From Polyangiaceae bacterium (GTDB lineage: Bacteria > Myxococcota_A > Polyangia > Polyangiales > Polyangiaceae): a stretch of 64,000 nucleotides of DNA. The stretch spans positions 186,001-250,000 of the forward strand of contig JAWKRG010000003.1 in the NCBI GenBank assembly GCA_041389725.1, given 5' to 3'. How positions within the stretch are numbered: position 1 is the first letter of the stretch; every line of letters begins with the position of its first letter. The notes under the pieces are model-generated. The model saw only the letters and a list, made by a program, of their open reading frames with translations, searched no databases and had not been told where the DNA came from. Shown piece by piece: positions 45,821 through 53,968 of the stretch. Made by a program: the position numbers and the translations under genes.

Positions 45821-47707
45821 ATGACCCTGCACGTCGAGTTCGAGTCCAAGAAGCGTCTACCCCTCGCCGACGAGGCGGACATCGAGCGCGAGCTCCGCGC
45901 CTTCGAGGCGGAAGAGAAGCAGCGTCTCGGCCTGGAAGATCCCGATCAGTGGGTCGAGGACATGGCCAACCTGGGCTTCACCAAGAGCGAGCGCTCCAAC
46001 ATCACCATCTTGGTGGGTGGGCTGACCATGGCCCACGACTACTTCATCGAAGGCGCGCTTCGTCACTTGGACTACTCGGTGCTCGCCCTGGACTGCCCCG
46101 ACAACGAAGCGCTGCGCATCGGCAAGGAGTTCGGCAACCGAGGCCAGTGCAATCCGACATACTTCACCGTCGGCAACTTGGTGAAGTTCCTGACCCACCT
46201 CCGCGATGAAAAGGGAATGTCCACCGCGGACATCATCGACAAGTTCGTGTTCCTGACCGCCGGCGCGTGCGGGCCCTGCCGCTTCGGCATGTACACTACG
46301 GAGTACCGCAAGGCGCTGCGTGACGCCGGCTTCGACGGTTTCCGCGTCATGCTCTTCCAGCAGCAAGGCGGCCTCTCGCAGGCCACGGGGGAAGACAGCG
46401 GCCTCGAGCTCGGCCCCCCCTTCTTCCTCGCCTTGCTCAAAGCCCTCGTCACCGGCGACGTACTCAACGCCCTCGGCTACCGCATCCGCCCCTACGAGGT
46501 CACTCCGGGCGAAACCGATGCCACTCTGGCTCGGGTGAAGCGCGACATCCACGCGACGCTATCCGCAGGCGGCAGCGCGCTCATGGCCCTGCATCGCGCT
46601 AAGAAAGAGCTGGCCAAGGTCCCCGTCGATCGCACCCGCATCCGCCCCCGCACCTCGATCATCGGCGAGTTCTGGGCGATGACTACCGAGGGCGACGGCA
46701 ACTACGCCCTGCAGCGCTTCTTGGAGAGCGAAGGGTCCGAGTGCGACATCCAGCTGGTGACGGCCTGGATTCTCTACAACATCTGGGAAGTCCACTGGGA
46801 CACGGAGAACCGCGCGTCCTTGCGCGGCGCCGACGCGGGCAAGTACGGCCTGAAAGATCTGGACGAGATGGGCGTCTTCACCCGCCGCGTCGGACTCTGG
46901 GCCGCGGACAAGGCCCTGCGCAGCGTGTTTCAGACCTTTGCTTTTGCCGGAGGCCTGCAGGGCTACCACCTGCCCGACATGCACGAGGTCGCCGCCGTGG
47001 CAGCGCCCCACTACAACAACGATCTTCGTGGCGGCGAAGGGCACATGGAGGTGGGCAAGCTCATCCTCAACGTCGTGAAGAACAAGTGCAATATGACACT
47101 GAGCGTGAAGCCCTTTGGCTGCATGCCTTCCAGCAGCGTGAGCGACGGAGTGCAGTCACTCATCACCGAGAAGTTCCCGGGGACGATCTATTGCGCAGTG
47201 GAAACCAGCGGCGACGGCGCGGTCAATTTCTATTCTCGGGTGCAGATGTACTTGTTCAAGGCCAAGCAGGCAGCGCAACAAGAGGTGGACCAGGCCTTGA
47301 GTCAGTATCGCCTGACGATCGACGACGTGACTGCCTACCTTGCTCAGCATCCGCACAAGGCCCACGCGCTCTACAAGCCCGCGCACTACGCCGGATGCAC
47401 CACTGCCGATTTGGTTCATGAGGTTGGCCGTGCCGTGACCATCCCGGCGTGGCGCCGCGCTGGGGAGCGCTTGAAGCAAGGAGCCATCGCCGGCGCCGGA
47501 CTGGCACGCACCGCCCTCGCGTCCGCTCCGGAACGAGCCCGCGCCAGCTATGGGATCGGCAAGGAACTGGCGGAGATCCTGCGCGACAAGGGTCCGCAAG
47601 CCGGAGCCGTCCTCGCGACGCGCGCCAAGCGCGGTCTGGCGCGACTGCTGCCCATGGGTGAGTCGGACTCACGACAGCAAGGCGGATTCGCCGCCGCCGC
47701 GGGCTAG
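45821..47707 (+). CDS. 2-hydroxyacyl-CoA dehydratase-like protein, partner of the CoA activase
   Basis: 628 residues, cytoplasmic. Family features are NITILVGGLTMAHDYFIEGA, GNRGQCNPTYFTVGNLVKFL (Cys110), LTAGACGPCRFGMY (Cys150, Cys153) and VKPFGCMPSSSVSDGVQ. These match the dehydratase-like component that, in many anaerobes, forms the C-terminal part of the same large polypeptide as the double activase (about 1400 residues). The Cys residues could hold an iron-sulfur cluster receiving the ATP-activated electron. The C-terminal 100 residues are helical and Ala-rich. The gene carries the same operator as the activase gene at 12398, arguing that the two products act together. The actual substrate is unknown; a DUF1801 gene follows 3 bp downstream. 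Confidence 0.85.
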   Translation: MTLHVEFESKKRLPLADEADIERELRAFEAEEKQRLGLEDPDQWVEDMANLGFTKSERSNITILVGGLTMAHDYFIEGALRHLDYSVLALDCPDNEALRIGKEFGNRGQCNPTYFTVGNLVKFLTHLRDEKGMSTADIIDKFVFLTAGACGPCRFGMYTTEYRKALRDAGFDGFRVMLFQQQGGLSQATGEDSGLELGPPFFLALLKALVTGDVLNALGYRIRPYEVTPGETDATLARVKRDIHATLSAGGSALMALHRAKKELAKVPVDRTRIRPRTSIIGEFWAMTTEGDGNYALQRFLESEGSECDIQLVTAWILYNIWEVHWDTENRASLRGADAGKYGLKDLDEMGVFTRRVGLWAADKALRSVFQTFAFAGGLQGYHLPDMHEVAAVAAPHYNNDLRGGEGHMEVGKLILNVVKNKCNMTLSVKPFGCMPSSSVSDGVQSLITEKFPGTIYCAVETSGDGAVNFYSRVQMYLFKAKQAAQQEVDQALSQYRLTIDDVTAYLAQHPHKAHALYKPAHYAGCTTADLVHEVGRAVTIPAWRRAGERLKQGAIAGAGLARTALASAPERARASYGIGKELAEILRDKGPQAGAVLATRAKRGLARLLPMGESDSRQQGGFAAAAG

Positions 47708-47710
47708 CGC

Positions 47711-48202
47711 TTGACCAGAGCCACGCGCAAGAAGACGGCGTCCAAGAAGGCGCCGCCCAAGAAGGCACCGTCAAAGAAGGCGCCGTCCAAGCGGGGAGCC
47801 AAACTGAAGCTGCTTGCCGGCGGCAACCCGCAGATCGCGAAAGCGGACGGCGCGGCTCCGGTGCGCGCGTACATCGCTGCCATTCCCGGCTGGAAACGCG
47901 GCGTCGGCGAGCGCATCGATGGTCTAGTCACGCGGGTCGTTCCCAAGGTGAAGAAGGCGGTGAAATGGAACTCGCCGTTCTACGGCATCGACGGTCAAGG
48001 CTGGTTCCTCAGCTTTCACTGCTTTACCAAGTACGTGAAAGTCACTTTCTTCAACGGCGCGTCCCTGAGCCCGCCGCCTCCAGGAAAGTCTACCCAGGCC
48101 AAGGTGCGCTACCTAGACGTCCACGAGAACGACTCTTTTGACGAGAAGCTCGTGACGAGTTGGATCCGCCAGGCATCCAAGCTGCCCGGATGGGCGCCGT
48201 AG
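47711..48202 (+). CDS. DUF1801 protein with histone-H1-like Lys/Ala/Pro tail
   Basis: 163 residues from a TTG at 47711, 3 bp after the dehydratase-like stop. The N-terminus (TRKKTASKKAPPKKAPSKKA) is a low-complexity Lys/Ala/Pro repeat like eukaryotic H1 and bacterial histone-like tails, and would bind nucleic acid or be cleaved. Residues about 45-160 form a DUF1801 (YdhG-like) domain: VRAYIAAIPGWKRGVGERID, VVPKVKKAVKWNSPFYGIDG, WFLSFHCFTKYVKVTFFNG. Function unknown. The TTG start and tail make the exact N-terminus uncertain, and it may be co-transcribed with the gene before it. Confidence 0.8.
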   Translation: MTRATRKKTASKKAPPKKAPSKKAPSKRGAKLKLLAGGNPQIAKADGAAPVRAYIAAIPGWKRGVGERIDGLVTRVVPKVKKAVKWNSPFYGIDGQGWFLSFHCFTKYVKVTFFNGASLSPPPPGKSTQAKVRYLDVHENDSFDEKLVTSWIRQASKLPGWAP

Positions 48203-48220
48203 ACGAGGCGGACCCGCGTC

Positions 48221-48565
48221 TCAGAGGCACGTCAGCTGAACCCAGCCATCGGGGTCGGGGAAGCCGCTGCTGCAGATCGAACCGTTGGTGCGACGGCACT
48301 CGCAGCCGCAGGCGTCGTCGCGCTTCTCGAAGCACCTGCCATTCGCGTACCAGTTGCAGGGCCGACCCGCGGCCTCGCTCGGCGCGAACCCCGGCTTGCA
48401 CTCGGGCAGTGGCGAATCCCAGTTGAAGCCGTCCTTGCCGCCCGCTCCGCTGGACGCCCCAGCCGAGCCGGCGCTCGATGGCTCATCACGCCCGTCGCGG
48501 GTCACGTCACCGCCACAGCCCACCAGCAGCAGGACCACCCCCACGCTCACCGTTCGCACGAACAT
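48221..48565 (-). CDS. Small Cys-rich lipoprotein
   Basis: 114 residues from ATG 48565. The signal peptide MFVRTVSVGVVLLLVGC ends in lipobox LVGC. A Ser/Gly linker (SSAGSAGASSGAGGKDG) is followed by a compact domain with eight Cys (LPECKPGFAPSEAAGRPCNW; GRCFEKRDDACGCECRRTNG; SICSSGFPDP) that ends QLTCL. It is probably a disulfide-rich surface domain with no known family. Convergent with the DUF1801 gene and divergent from the next lipoprotein (115-bp gap). Confidence 0.78.
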   Translation of the reverse strand: MFVRTVSVGVVLLLVGCGGDVTRDGRDEPSSAGSAGASSGAGGKDGFNWDSPLPECKPGFAPSEAAGRPCNWYANGRCFEKRDDACGCECRRTNGSICSSGFPDPDGWVQLTCL

Positions 48566-48680
48566 GGATACCTCCAATTGCTGGATGGCCGGCGACGAGG
48601 CAAACGATCACCGCAGGACCTGGTCCTGGCGTGCGGAGAGCTTTTCTTGCACGAATCGGCCGCGCCCGTATTCTTGCGTC

Positions 48681-49427
48681 ATGAGAACTCTGCTTGGGCT
48701 TTCGGTTCTGTTGGCATTTGGTTTCGTGGCGGCTTGCGGCAGCTCGGATGACTCGAGCGGCGGCAGCGGCGGCAGTGCTGGAAGTGGGGGGAGCTCGGGC
48801 GCGTCCGGCAGCGGCGGCAGCTCGGGTAGCGGTGGGACGGCCGGCACCAGCGGTGCTTCAGGGAGCGGCGGAACCGCAGGCTCTGGCGGCGCGTCGGGCG
48901 CTTCCGGCAGTGGCGGCAACGCCGGTTCCAGCGGTGCCTCGGGCGCAGGCGGCGCCGCCGGCAGCGGTGGCGCAGCTGGCAGCGGTGGCGCATCTGGTAG
49001 CGGAGGCGCGTCAGGCAGTGGCGGCGGCAACGCGAAGATCGCTCCGGTGATCGACAGCATGAGCTTCTTCGTCGACTGCCAGCCAGTGGTTTCTGCGGAC
49101 CCCGTCAACGGCTCCTTCGACGCGATCTACACCAACAGCGGCAGCGCGGCTGGCAGCTTGAAGATCACCGAAGTGAATCTCGCCATGGACAACCTGTCGG
49201 GCACCACGACCGACTGGAAGTTCCAAGTCAATCCGGTCGAAAGCGGCAGTGTGCCGGCGGGTGGCAAGCTGACCACGACCCACAAGAAGCTCTCCGGCAC
49301 CGGCACGGGCAGCGAAAAACCCTGTGGCTTCTGCGGTGGTGAGTGGACGCTGTCGGTGACCTGGTCCGATGGTTCGTCCAGCATCAACGAGAAGACCAAG
49401 GCCGCAAAGGTACAGTGCGTGTTCTGA
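48681..49427 (+). CDS. Lipoprotein with a long Gly/Ser/Ala linker and beta-sandwich domain
   Basis: 248 residues from ATG 48681: MRTLLGLSVLLAFGFVAAC, lipobox VAAC. Residues about 22-120 are almost only Gly, Ser, Ala and Thr (GGSAGSGGSSGASGSGGSSG and so on), encoded by repetitive DNA that is likely to vary in length between strains. The C-terminal 120 residues look like an Ig-like beta sandwich: IDSMSFFVDCQPVV, GSLKITEVNLAMDNLSGTTT, FCGGEWTLSVTWSDGSS, ending KVQCVF, with four Cys. Surface protein of unknown role; its 3' end runs into a GC-rich double hairpin. Confidence 0.82.
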   Translation: MRTLLGLSVLLAFGFVAACGSSDDSSGGSGGSAGSGGSSGASGSGGSSGSGGTAGTSGASGSGGTAGSGGASGASGSGGNAGSSGASGAGGAAGSGGAAGSGGASGSGGASGSGGGNAKIAPVIDSMSFFVDCQPVVSADPVNGSFDAIYTNSGSAAGSLKITEVNLAMDNLSGTTTDWKFQVNPVESGSVPAGGKLTTTHKKLSGTGTGSEKPCGFCGGEWTLSVTWSDGSSSINEKTKAAKVQCVF

Positions 49428-49481
49428 GCCGCGTCGCAGGTTGAAGTTCGAAGGGGAGGGTGCCTCCCCCCGCCCATCCTC

Positions 49482-49548
49482 GGGGGCTTCGCCCCCCGCG
49501 GGTGGTCGACCCCCTCCAAATCGCCGGCTCCGCCGGCTCAGGAGGGGG
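49482..49548. terminator. Compound GC hairpins between convergent genes
   Basis: A hairpin GGGGGC-TTC-GCCCCC (49482-49496) is followed by a larger cruciform. Outer arms CCCCCTCC (49510-49517) and GGAGGGGG (49541-49548) enclose an inner stem GCCGG/CCGGC (49523-49537). It lies between the convergent stops at 49427 and 49576, and is likely a bidirectional termination or mRNA-protection structure. Confidence 0.6.
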
Positions 49549-49575
49549 TAACAGCGCCGCCCTGACCGGCAAGGC

Positions 49576-50847
49576 CTAGTGGCAGCGCTGAGTTTTCCCG
49601 GTTTGGGTACTCTCGGCCGGGTTGCCGTTCAGATCGTCGAAGCAGCGATACAGCGTCGCCGTGGTGCCGCAAGTGACGGCACTGCGGAAACCTTCGTGCA
49701 CGCAAGTGATGGGGCACGGCGGTACCGGGCAGAACAGGCTGTAGGCGCCTGTCGGAACGATCGCGCCGCAATCCTTGCATGTCGTGGAACCGATGTTCGG
49801 ATACTCACCGGTCTGAGCGGTGTCGCAGTTGTAGTCGTAGCTGCCGTTGGCAGTGCCGTCTCGCGCCTTGTCGAAGAACGCGGTCTGCCCCGGCTTCGCG
49901 TCCTTGTTCAGGTCGTAGCAGTCTTGATTGTTGCTCACGTAGCCACTGGCCGACGGTCCCGAGGTGGAGCAACCCAATACCTTGTTGGCGTTGTCTCCGT
50001 AGGTGTCTCCGTCTTGATCGCGATACCAGTTCACGCAGCTCTCGGAACCTCCACACACCTTGCCCCCGCAGGTACACGTTCCGGTCGAACACGAGAAGTT
50101 GGCGCCATTGCAGGCGGTGTTGCAGCAGACGTTGCCCGCGCAAAAGCCGCTCTTGCACCAGCTTGCGGCGTCGCAGGCATTCCCGTTGTCGAGCTTGGCC
50201 ACGCACTTGTAGGACTTGCAGAAGTTGCCCGCAGAGCAGTCAGTGTCGGTGTTGCAGCTGGTGTTGCAGGTCGTGGCAGCGCAGGCGTAGGGCGCGCACA
50301 GCTTCGTCTGATTCGTGCAGGCGCCCGTTGCGTCACAGCGAGGCACCAGCTCTTGCCCGCTCGCGCAGCTTGCGGCGCCGCAGGGCTTGTTCGCTTCGAA
50401 CGCGCACGCACCCAGGCCATCGCAAGTCGTGGCACAAGCGGGATCGCTGCCGGCGCAATCAGTGTCCGGATCCGTGTCCTTGGCTTGGGGCGAGCAGGTG
50501 CCTTCTTTGCCTGTCAGTCCGCAGCTCACGCAGGCGCCGTCACAGGCGGTGTCACAGCAGACGTCGTCCACGCAGTAGCCGCTCTGACAATCCGGACCGG
50601 CGGTGCACGAGCTGCCGTTCGGTTGACTGCCCGTCACCACGTCAGCGGGTGCGTCGGCGCCTGCATCCTGCGCCCCGGTGCCGCCGGTGCCCGACACACC
50701 GCCGCCCGTTCCGCTGCTGCCAGCGCCGCCGTCGACGCTTGCGCCGCCGCTGCCCGCGCTGGGCTCGAAGGAATCACTCGAACACGCCGAGAGACCCAAG
50801 GCACATAACGCCACACCCCAGCCCACTAGCCATCGCGTCACAGTCAT
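49576..50847 (-). CDS. Cys-rich repeat lipoprotein
   Basis: 423 residues. The signal peptide MTVTRWLVGWGVALCALGLSAC has lipobox LSAC, and a Gly/Ser linker follows. Cys-rich modules have the pattern GPDCQSGYCVDDVCCDTACD, CDGACVSCGLTGKEGTCSP, DTDCAGSDPACATTCDGLGA and SWCKSGFCAGNVCCNTACNG, suggesting repeated disulfide modules. A calcium-loop-like WYRDQDGDTYGD segment (thrombospondin-type-3-like) is followed by a short C-terminal domain with NQDCYDLNKDAKPGQ. A paralogue with the same Cys modules lies at 61214-62884. No C-terminal membrane anchor is seen here. Probable surface adhesion or recognition protein; function unknown. Confidence 0.85.
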   Translation of the reverse strand: MTVTRWLVGWGVALCALGLSACSSDSFEPSAGSGGASVDGGAGSSGTGGGVSGTGGTGAQDAGADAPADVVTGSQPNGSSCTAGPDCQSGYCVDDVCCDTACDGACVSCGLTGKEGTCSPQAKDTDPDTDCAGSDPACATTCDGLGACAFEANKPCGAASCASGQELVPRCDATGACTNQTKLCAPYACAATTCNTSCNTDTDCSAGNFCKSYKCVAKLDNGNACDAASWCKSGFCAGNVCCNTACNGANFSCSTGTCTCGGKVCGGSESCVNWYRDQDGDTYGDNANKVLGCSTSGPSASGYVSNNQDCYDLNKDAKPGQTAFFDKARDGTANGSYDYNCDTAQTGEYPNIGSTTCKDCGAIVPTGAYSLFCPVPPCPITCVHEGFRSAVTCGTTATLYRCFDDLNGNPAESTQTGKTQRCH

Positions 50848-50980
50848 CGCCCATTCCCCTTGGTAGAGTCAGGTCGGACGCTAGCACAGCCGTGTTCCGG
50901 GGCGGATGAGTCTGCGACCCAAGCCCTCACCCGGCGCCGCGCGCTGGCCTACCGCGCGGCGCCATTTACACCGCGCGCCC

Positions 50981-51730
50981 TCAGCCCTTGGCCGGTCGGA
51001 TCACGCCAATGACGGCGCCAAGGGGGTCGCGCAGGATGGCGAAACGCCCGACGCCGGGGACTTCCATGGTCTCGCCCAGCTGGCTGGCGCCGCGGCCGGA
51101 AGCCTGCTTCACCGTGCGGTCGCAATCGGCCACCTCCACGTAGCTCAACCACATGTGGGGTACTTTCGCATCGGGTCGCTGCATCAGTCCGCCACAAGGC
51201 GTACCCCCGCGCTTCAGCACGTAGTACTTGCCAGTAGGCATGTCCATGCTGTCGTGCTCGTAGCCGAACGCCTGCTCGTAGAAGGCGAGCGCCGCGCTGG
51301 CATCCGCCGCCCAGAGCTCGTCCCAGTGAAAGGAACCGTTGCCGCTGGCCGCGGGAGAGTCTCCCGCGGGCTTGAACAGCATCACCACCCCTCCCTGGGG
51401 ATCACTGACCGGCTGAATGCGTCCCACGCCCTGGACGTCGAAAGCGTCCATCAAGCTCTTGCCACCCGCCGAAGCGACCTTCTTTGCAGTCGCGTCGACG
51501 TCATCGACGGCGATGTAGCCAACCCAATGCGGGGGGACCCCAGCCTTGGGTGGAGCCATGAACCCGCCAATGGGCACATCGCCCGCTGACAGCAGCGGAT
51601 ACTCGCTTCCATCCGCCATCTTCATGGGATTGAGCTTCCAACCGAACAACTCGGGATAGAAACTCCGCGCCTTGTCCTGCGCGTCGGTGACCAGCTCGTG
51701 CCAAACGAAACGTCCATCATGCTTTGCCAT
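50981..51730 (-). CDS. VOC-superfamily protein with two glyoxalase-like domains
   Basis: 249 residues from ATG 51730 (GGAGAG upstream). Two vicinal-oxygen-chelate units are seen. The first begins MAKHDGRFVWHELVTDAQDK then ARSFYPELFGWKLNPM; the second begins GNGSFHWDELWAADASAA then ALAFYEQAFGYEHDSMDM. Each carries a QGGVVMLFKPA or LGAVIGVIRP end strand. The layout matches CFP32-type tandem VOC proteins. Metal-dependent lyase or resistance functions exist in the superfamily; no substrate can be assigned. It is divergent from the DGPF/ECF42 pair and might belong to the same regulon. Confidence 0.9.
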   Translation of the reverse strand: MAKHDGRFVWHELVTDAQDKARSFYPELFGWKLNPMKMADGSEYPLLSAGDVPIGGFMAPPKAGVPPHWVGYIAVDDVDATAKKVASAGGKSLMDAFDVQGVGRIQPVSDPQGGVVMLFKPAGDSPAASGNGSFHWDELWAADASAALAFYEQAFGYEHDSMDMPTGKYYVLKRGGTPCGGLMQRPDAKVPHMWLSYVEVADCDRTVKQASGRGASQLGETMEVPGVGRFAILRDPLGAVIGVIRPAKG

Positions 51731-51958
51731 ATTTCGATCTCTCCTGGACGCATGTCGCGCCCGTGTTCGAGGGTTCGAAAGGCAGGTCGATCGAGACGCG
51801 CGCAGATCGACCGGCGCCTCCACTTTTTTCCGAAGAGCAGGATCTGGCGCCGCAACCACCGGAAATCACTGCGGAATCATTTTTGTGAAATCCGCGGTCG
51901 AAATCCGCCCGGGTCCTTCGACTACTGGTGGGACCAGGCACACGCCGAGGAGACAGCC

Positions 51959-52306
51959 ATGCAATACCTGTTGCTCATCTACGAAAACGAAGCCGAAGGG
52001 GCCAAGCGCGACGCCGAAGCCCAAAAGGCGTTCTTCACGGAGTACATGACATTCACCCAGGGCATCAAGACGACGAACAACTTCGTCGCGGGCGATGCAC
52101 TGCAGCCCGTCGCGACGGCCACCACGGTTCGCGTGCGCGACGGCAAGGCCATGATGACGGATGGCCCCTTCGCCGAGACCAAAGAGCAGCTCGGCGGCTA
52201 CTACCTGGTAGAAGCGAAGGATCTGGACGAGGCCTTGGCCATCGCCGCCAAGATCCCGTCGGCTCGCACGGGCAGCATCGAGGTGCGGCCTATCTTGTCC
52301 TACTAG
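51959..52306 (+). CDS. DGPF-domain (YCII-related) protein
   Basis: 115 residues from ATG 51959, with a GAGGAGA ribosome-binding site. It carries MQYLLLIYENEAEGAKRD at the N-terminus and the signature MMTDGPFAETKEQLGGYYLV (DGPF), then DLDEALAIAAKIPSARTGSI. This is the YCII-related family whose genes are characteristically linked to ECF42-type sigma factors; the next gene, 32 bp downstream, is such a sigma factor. The family's biochemical role is not settled. The pair is therefore a complete ECF42 module with the DGPF gene first. Confidence 0.93.
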   Translation: MQYLLLIYENEAEGAKRDAEAQKAFFTEYMTFTQGIKTTNNFVAGDALQPVATATTVRVRDGKAMMTDGPFAETKEQLGGYYLVEAKDLDEALAIAAKIPSARTGSIEVRPILSY

Positions 52307-52338
52307 GTGTCGAGCACTCTTGGCGGGCTCAGATCCCG

Positions 52339-53643
52339 ATGCCAATTGAGACCAACTCTCGAGTCGAGACGAGAACCTCACTGGAGTCGCTCACCTCGCC
52401 GGAGTATAGCAGCGAGGTGAGCGACAGCGACCAGGTGATCCGGGATGTTCTCCGCGAGCAGCGAGGGTCGCTGCTTGCGCGGCTCATTCGCGTGCTGGGG
52501 AGCTTCGAACTAGCCGAGGACGCGCTGCAGGAGGCGTTGACGGCGGCGCTCACGCAGTGGCCGGCCGCCGGAGTGCCGGACAACCCAAGAGCGTGGTTGC
52601 TTGCGGCTGCCCGTCACAAGGGGATCGACGAGATTCGTCGTCGCGAGCTGCGCGGCGAGAAACACGTACAAATGGCGCTGACGGCGCCGGCGTCGTCCGG
52701 CGCTGAGGACGAACCGAGCATTCGAGACGACATGCTGAGGCTGATGTTCACCTGTTGCCATCCAGCACTTGCAGTGCCCGCTCAAGTCGCGCTGACCCTC
52801 AACACCATCGCCGGTCTGAGCGTCGAAGAAATCGCCCGGGCGTTTCTGGTACCAGTGCCGACCCTGGCCCAGCGCCTCGTGCGAGCGAAGCGCAAGATCG
52901 CCGTGGCCGGCATCCCGTACTCGGTTCCCGGTCCCGACGATCTTTCGCCCCGAACCGAGGGCATTCTTCGGGTCATCTACCTGACCTTCAACGAGGGCTA
53001 CACCGCAACCCGCGGCAGCGACCTGATTCGAGGGGAGCTTTGCGATCACGCGTTGCGCTTGGCTCACGAGTTGATGGCGCTGTTGCCCGGGGATGGCAAT
53101 GTCGCGGGGCTCTTGGCGCTGATGCTACTGCAGGACTCGCGCCGCTCCGCGCGCACGGACGAGCAAGGTGAGCTCGTCCTGCTGGAACACCAAGATCGAT
53201 CTCTGTGGGATGTCGAACGCATCGCCGAAGGCCGTCGCCTGACGCGAATCGCGCTGGAGTTGACACCTCGTGGCAGCTACGCGCTGCAGGCGGCCATTGC
53301 CGCATTGCATGCGGAGGCCAACCGCGCCGAGGACACGGACTGGCCACAAATCGTCGCCCTATACACGCTGCTGCTCGCCGTGGAATCTTCAGCGGTAGTC
53401 GCGCTGAATCGCGCAGTGGCCCTCGCCATGGCGCAAGGCGCCGAAGCTGGACTGGCCGCCATGGTCGGGTTGGACGGAGCCCTGAAGGACTATCATCTCT
53501 ACCACGCCGCCAAGGCCGACCTGTTGCGGCGCGCCAACCGGCTCGACGACGCCCGACGCACCTTCGAGCGCGCCCTCGAGTTGTGCGACAACGAAGCCGA
53601 ACAACGACTATTGGCTCGCAAACTGGCCCTGGTGAGTCATTGA
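52339..53643 (+). CDS. ECF42-type RNA polymerase sigma factor with C-terminal extension
   Basis: 434 residues from ATG 52339; a GTG at 52417 (VSDSDQVIRDVLREQRG) is an equally plausible start of 408 residues. Region 2 is FELAEDALQEALTAALTQWP followed by NPRAWLLAAARHKGIDEIRR; region 4 is AGLSVEEIARAFLVPVPTLA then QRLVRAKRKIAVAGI. The long extension (about residues 205-434) has the FNEGYTATRG motif and TPR-like helices (YHAAKADLLRRANRLDDA; RTFERALELCD), typical of ECF42, in which the extension is needed for activity. No anti-sigma factor is adjacent, also as in that group. Confidence 0.93.
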   Translation: MPIETNSRVETRTSLESLTSPEYSSEVSDSDQVIRDVLREQRGSLLARLIRVLGSFELAEDALQEALTAALTQWPAAGVPDNPRAWLLAAARHKGIDEIRRRELRGEKHVQMALTAPASSGAEDEPSIRDDMLRLMFTCCHPALAVPAQVALTLNTIAGLSVEEIARAFLVPVPTLAQRLVRAKRKIAVAGIPYSVPGPDDLSPRTEGILRVIYLTFNEGYTATRGSDLIRGELCDHALRLAHELMALLPGDGNVAGLLALMLLQDSRRSARTDEQGELVLLEHQDRSLWDVERIAEGRRLTRIALELTPRGSYALQAAIAALHAEANRAEDTDWPQIVALYTLLLAVESSAVVALNRAVALAMAQGAEAGLAAMVGLDGALKDYHLYHAAKADLLRRANRLDDARRTFERALELCDNEAEQRLLARKLALVSH

Positions 53644-53644
53644 T

Positions 53645-53920
53645 GTGGCAGACTTCTCGGCCGGAGTAGGTGTGTCGAGAGAACAGCTACGCGTGGATGC
53701 CCCGCTGCTGGGCAACGTGGACGAGGCGGAGGCCCTCGCAGCTCTCCGCGCAGGAATTGGACGACAAGCAGGTAGCCGTCAGCGTCAGCGGCTGCCAAGC
53801 CTGTGGGAGCACCAGCTGGGTCAGTTCGAAGGTATCGCATGGGCCTTCGGCGCGCCCGGCCACGTCACGGTCGAGACCCTCGAGCCTACGAACTACCGCT
53901 TCATCGTCGAGGTCGCGTGA
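53645..53920 (+). CDS. Small hypothetical protein, possibly frameshifted
   Basis: 91 codons, starting GTG two bases after the sigma-factor stop and ending 48 bp before the M20 peptidase. The end (HVTVETLEPTNYRFIVEVA) has strong third-position GC and looks coding. In the middle (about 53736-53820) the other forward frame looks better: AQELDDKQVAVSVSGCQACG with a CxxC. A pair of compensating frameshifts or sequence errors may therefore be present, or only part of a decayed gene remains. No family is recognised. Confidence 0.35.
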   Translation: MADFSAGVGVSREQLRVDAPLLGNVDEAEALAALRAGIGRQAGSRQRQRLPSLWEHQLGQFEGIAWAFGAPGHVTVETLEPTNYRFIVEVA

Positions 53921-53968
53921 ACGGCATCCGGAGCGACTGCCGACGGCAGCTGATATAGGAGGAGATCC

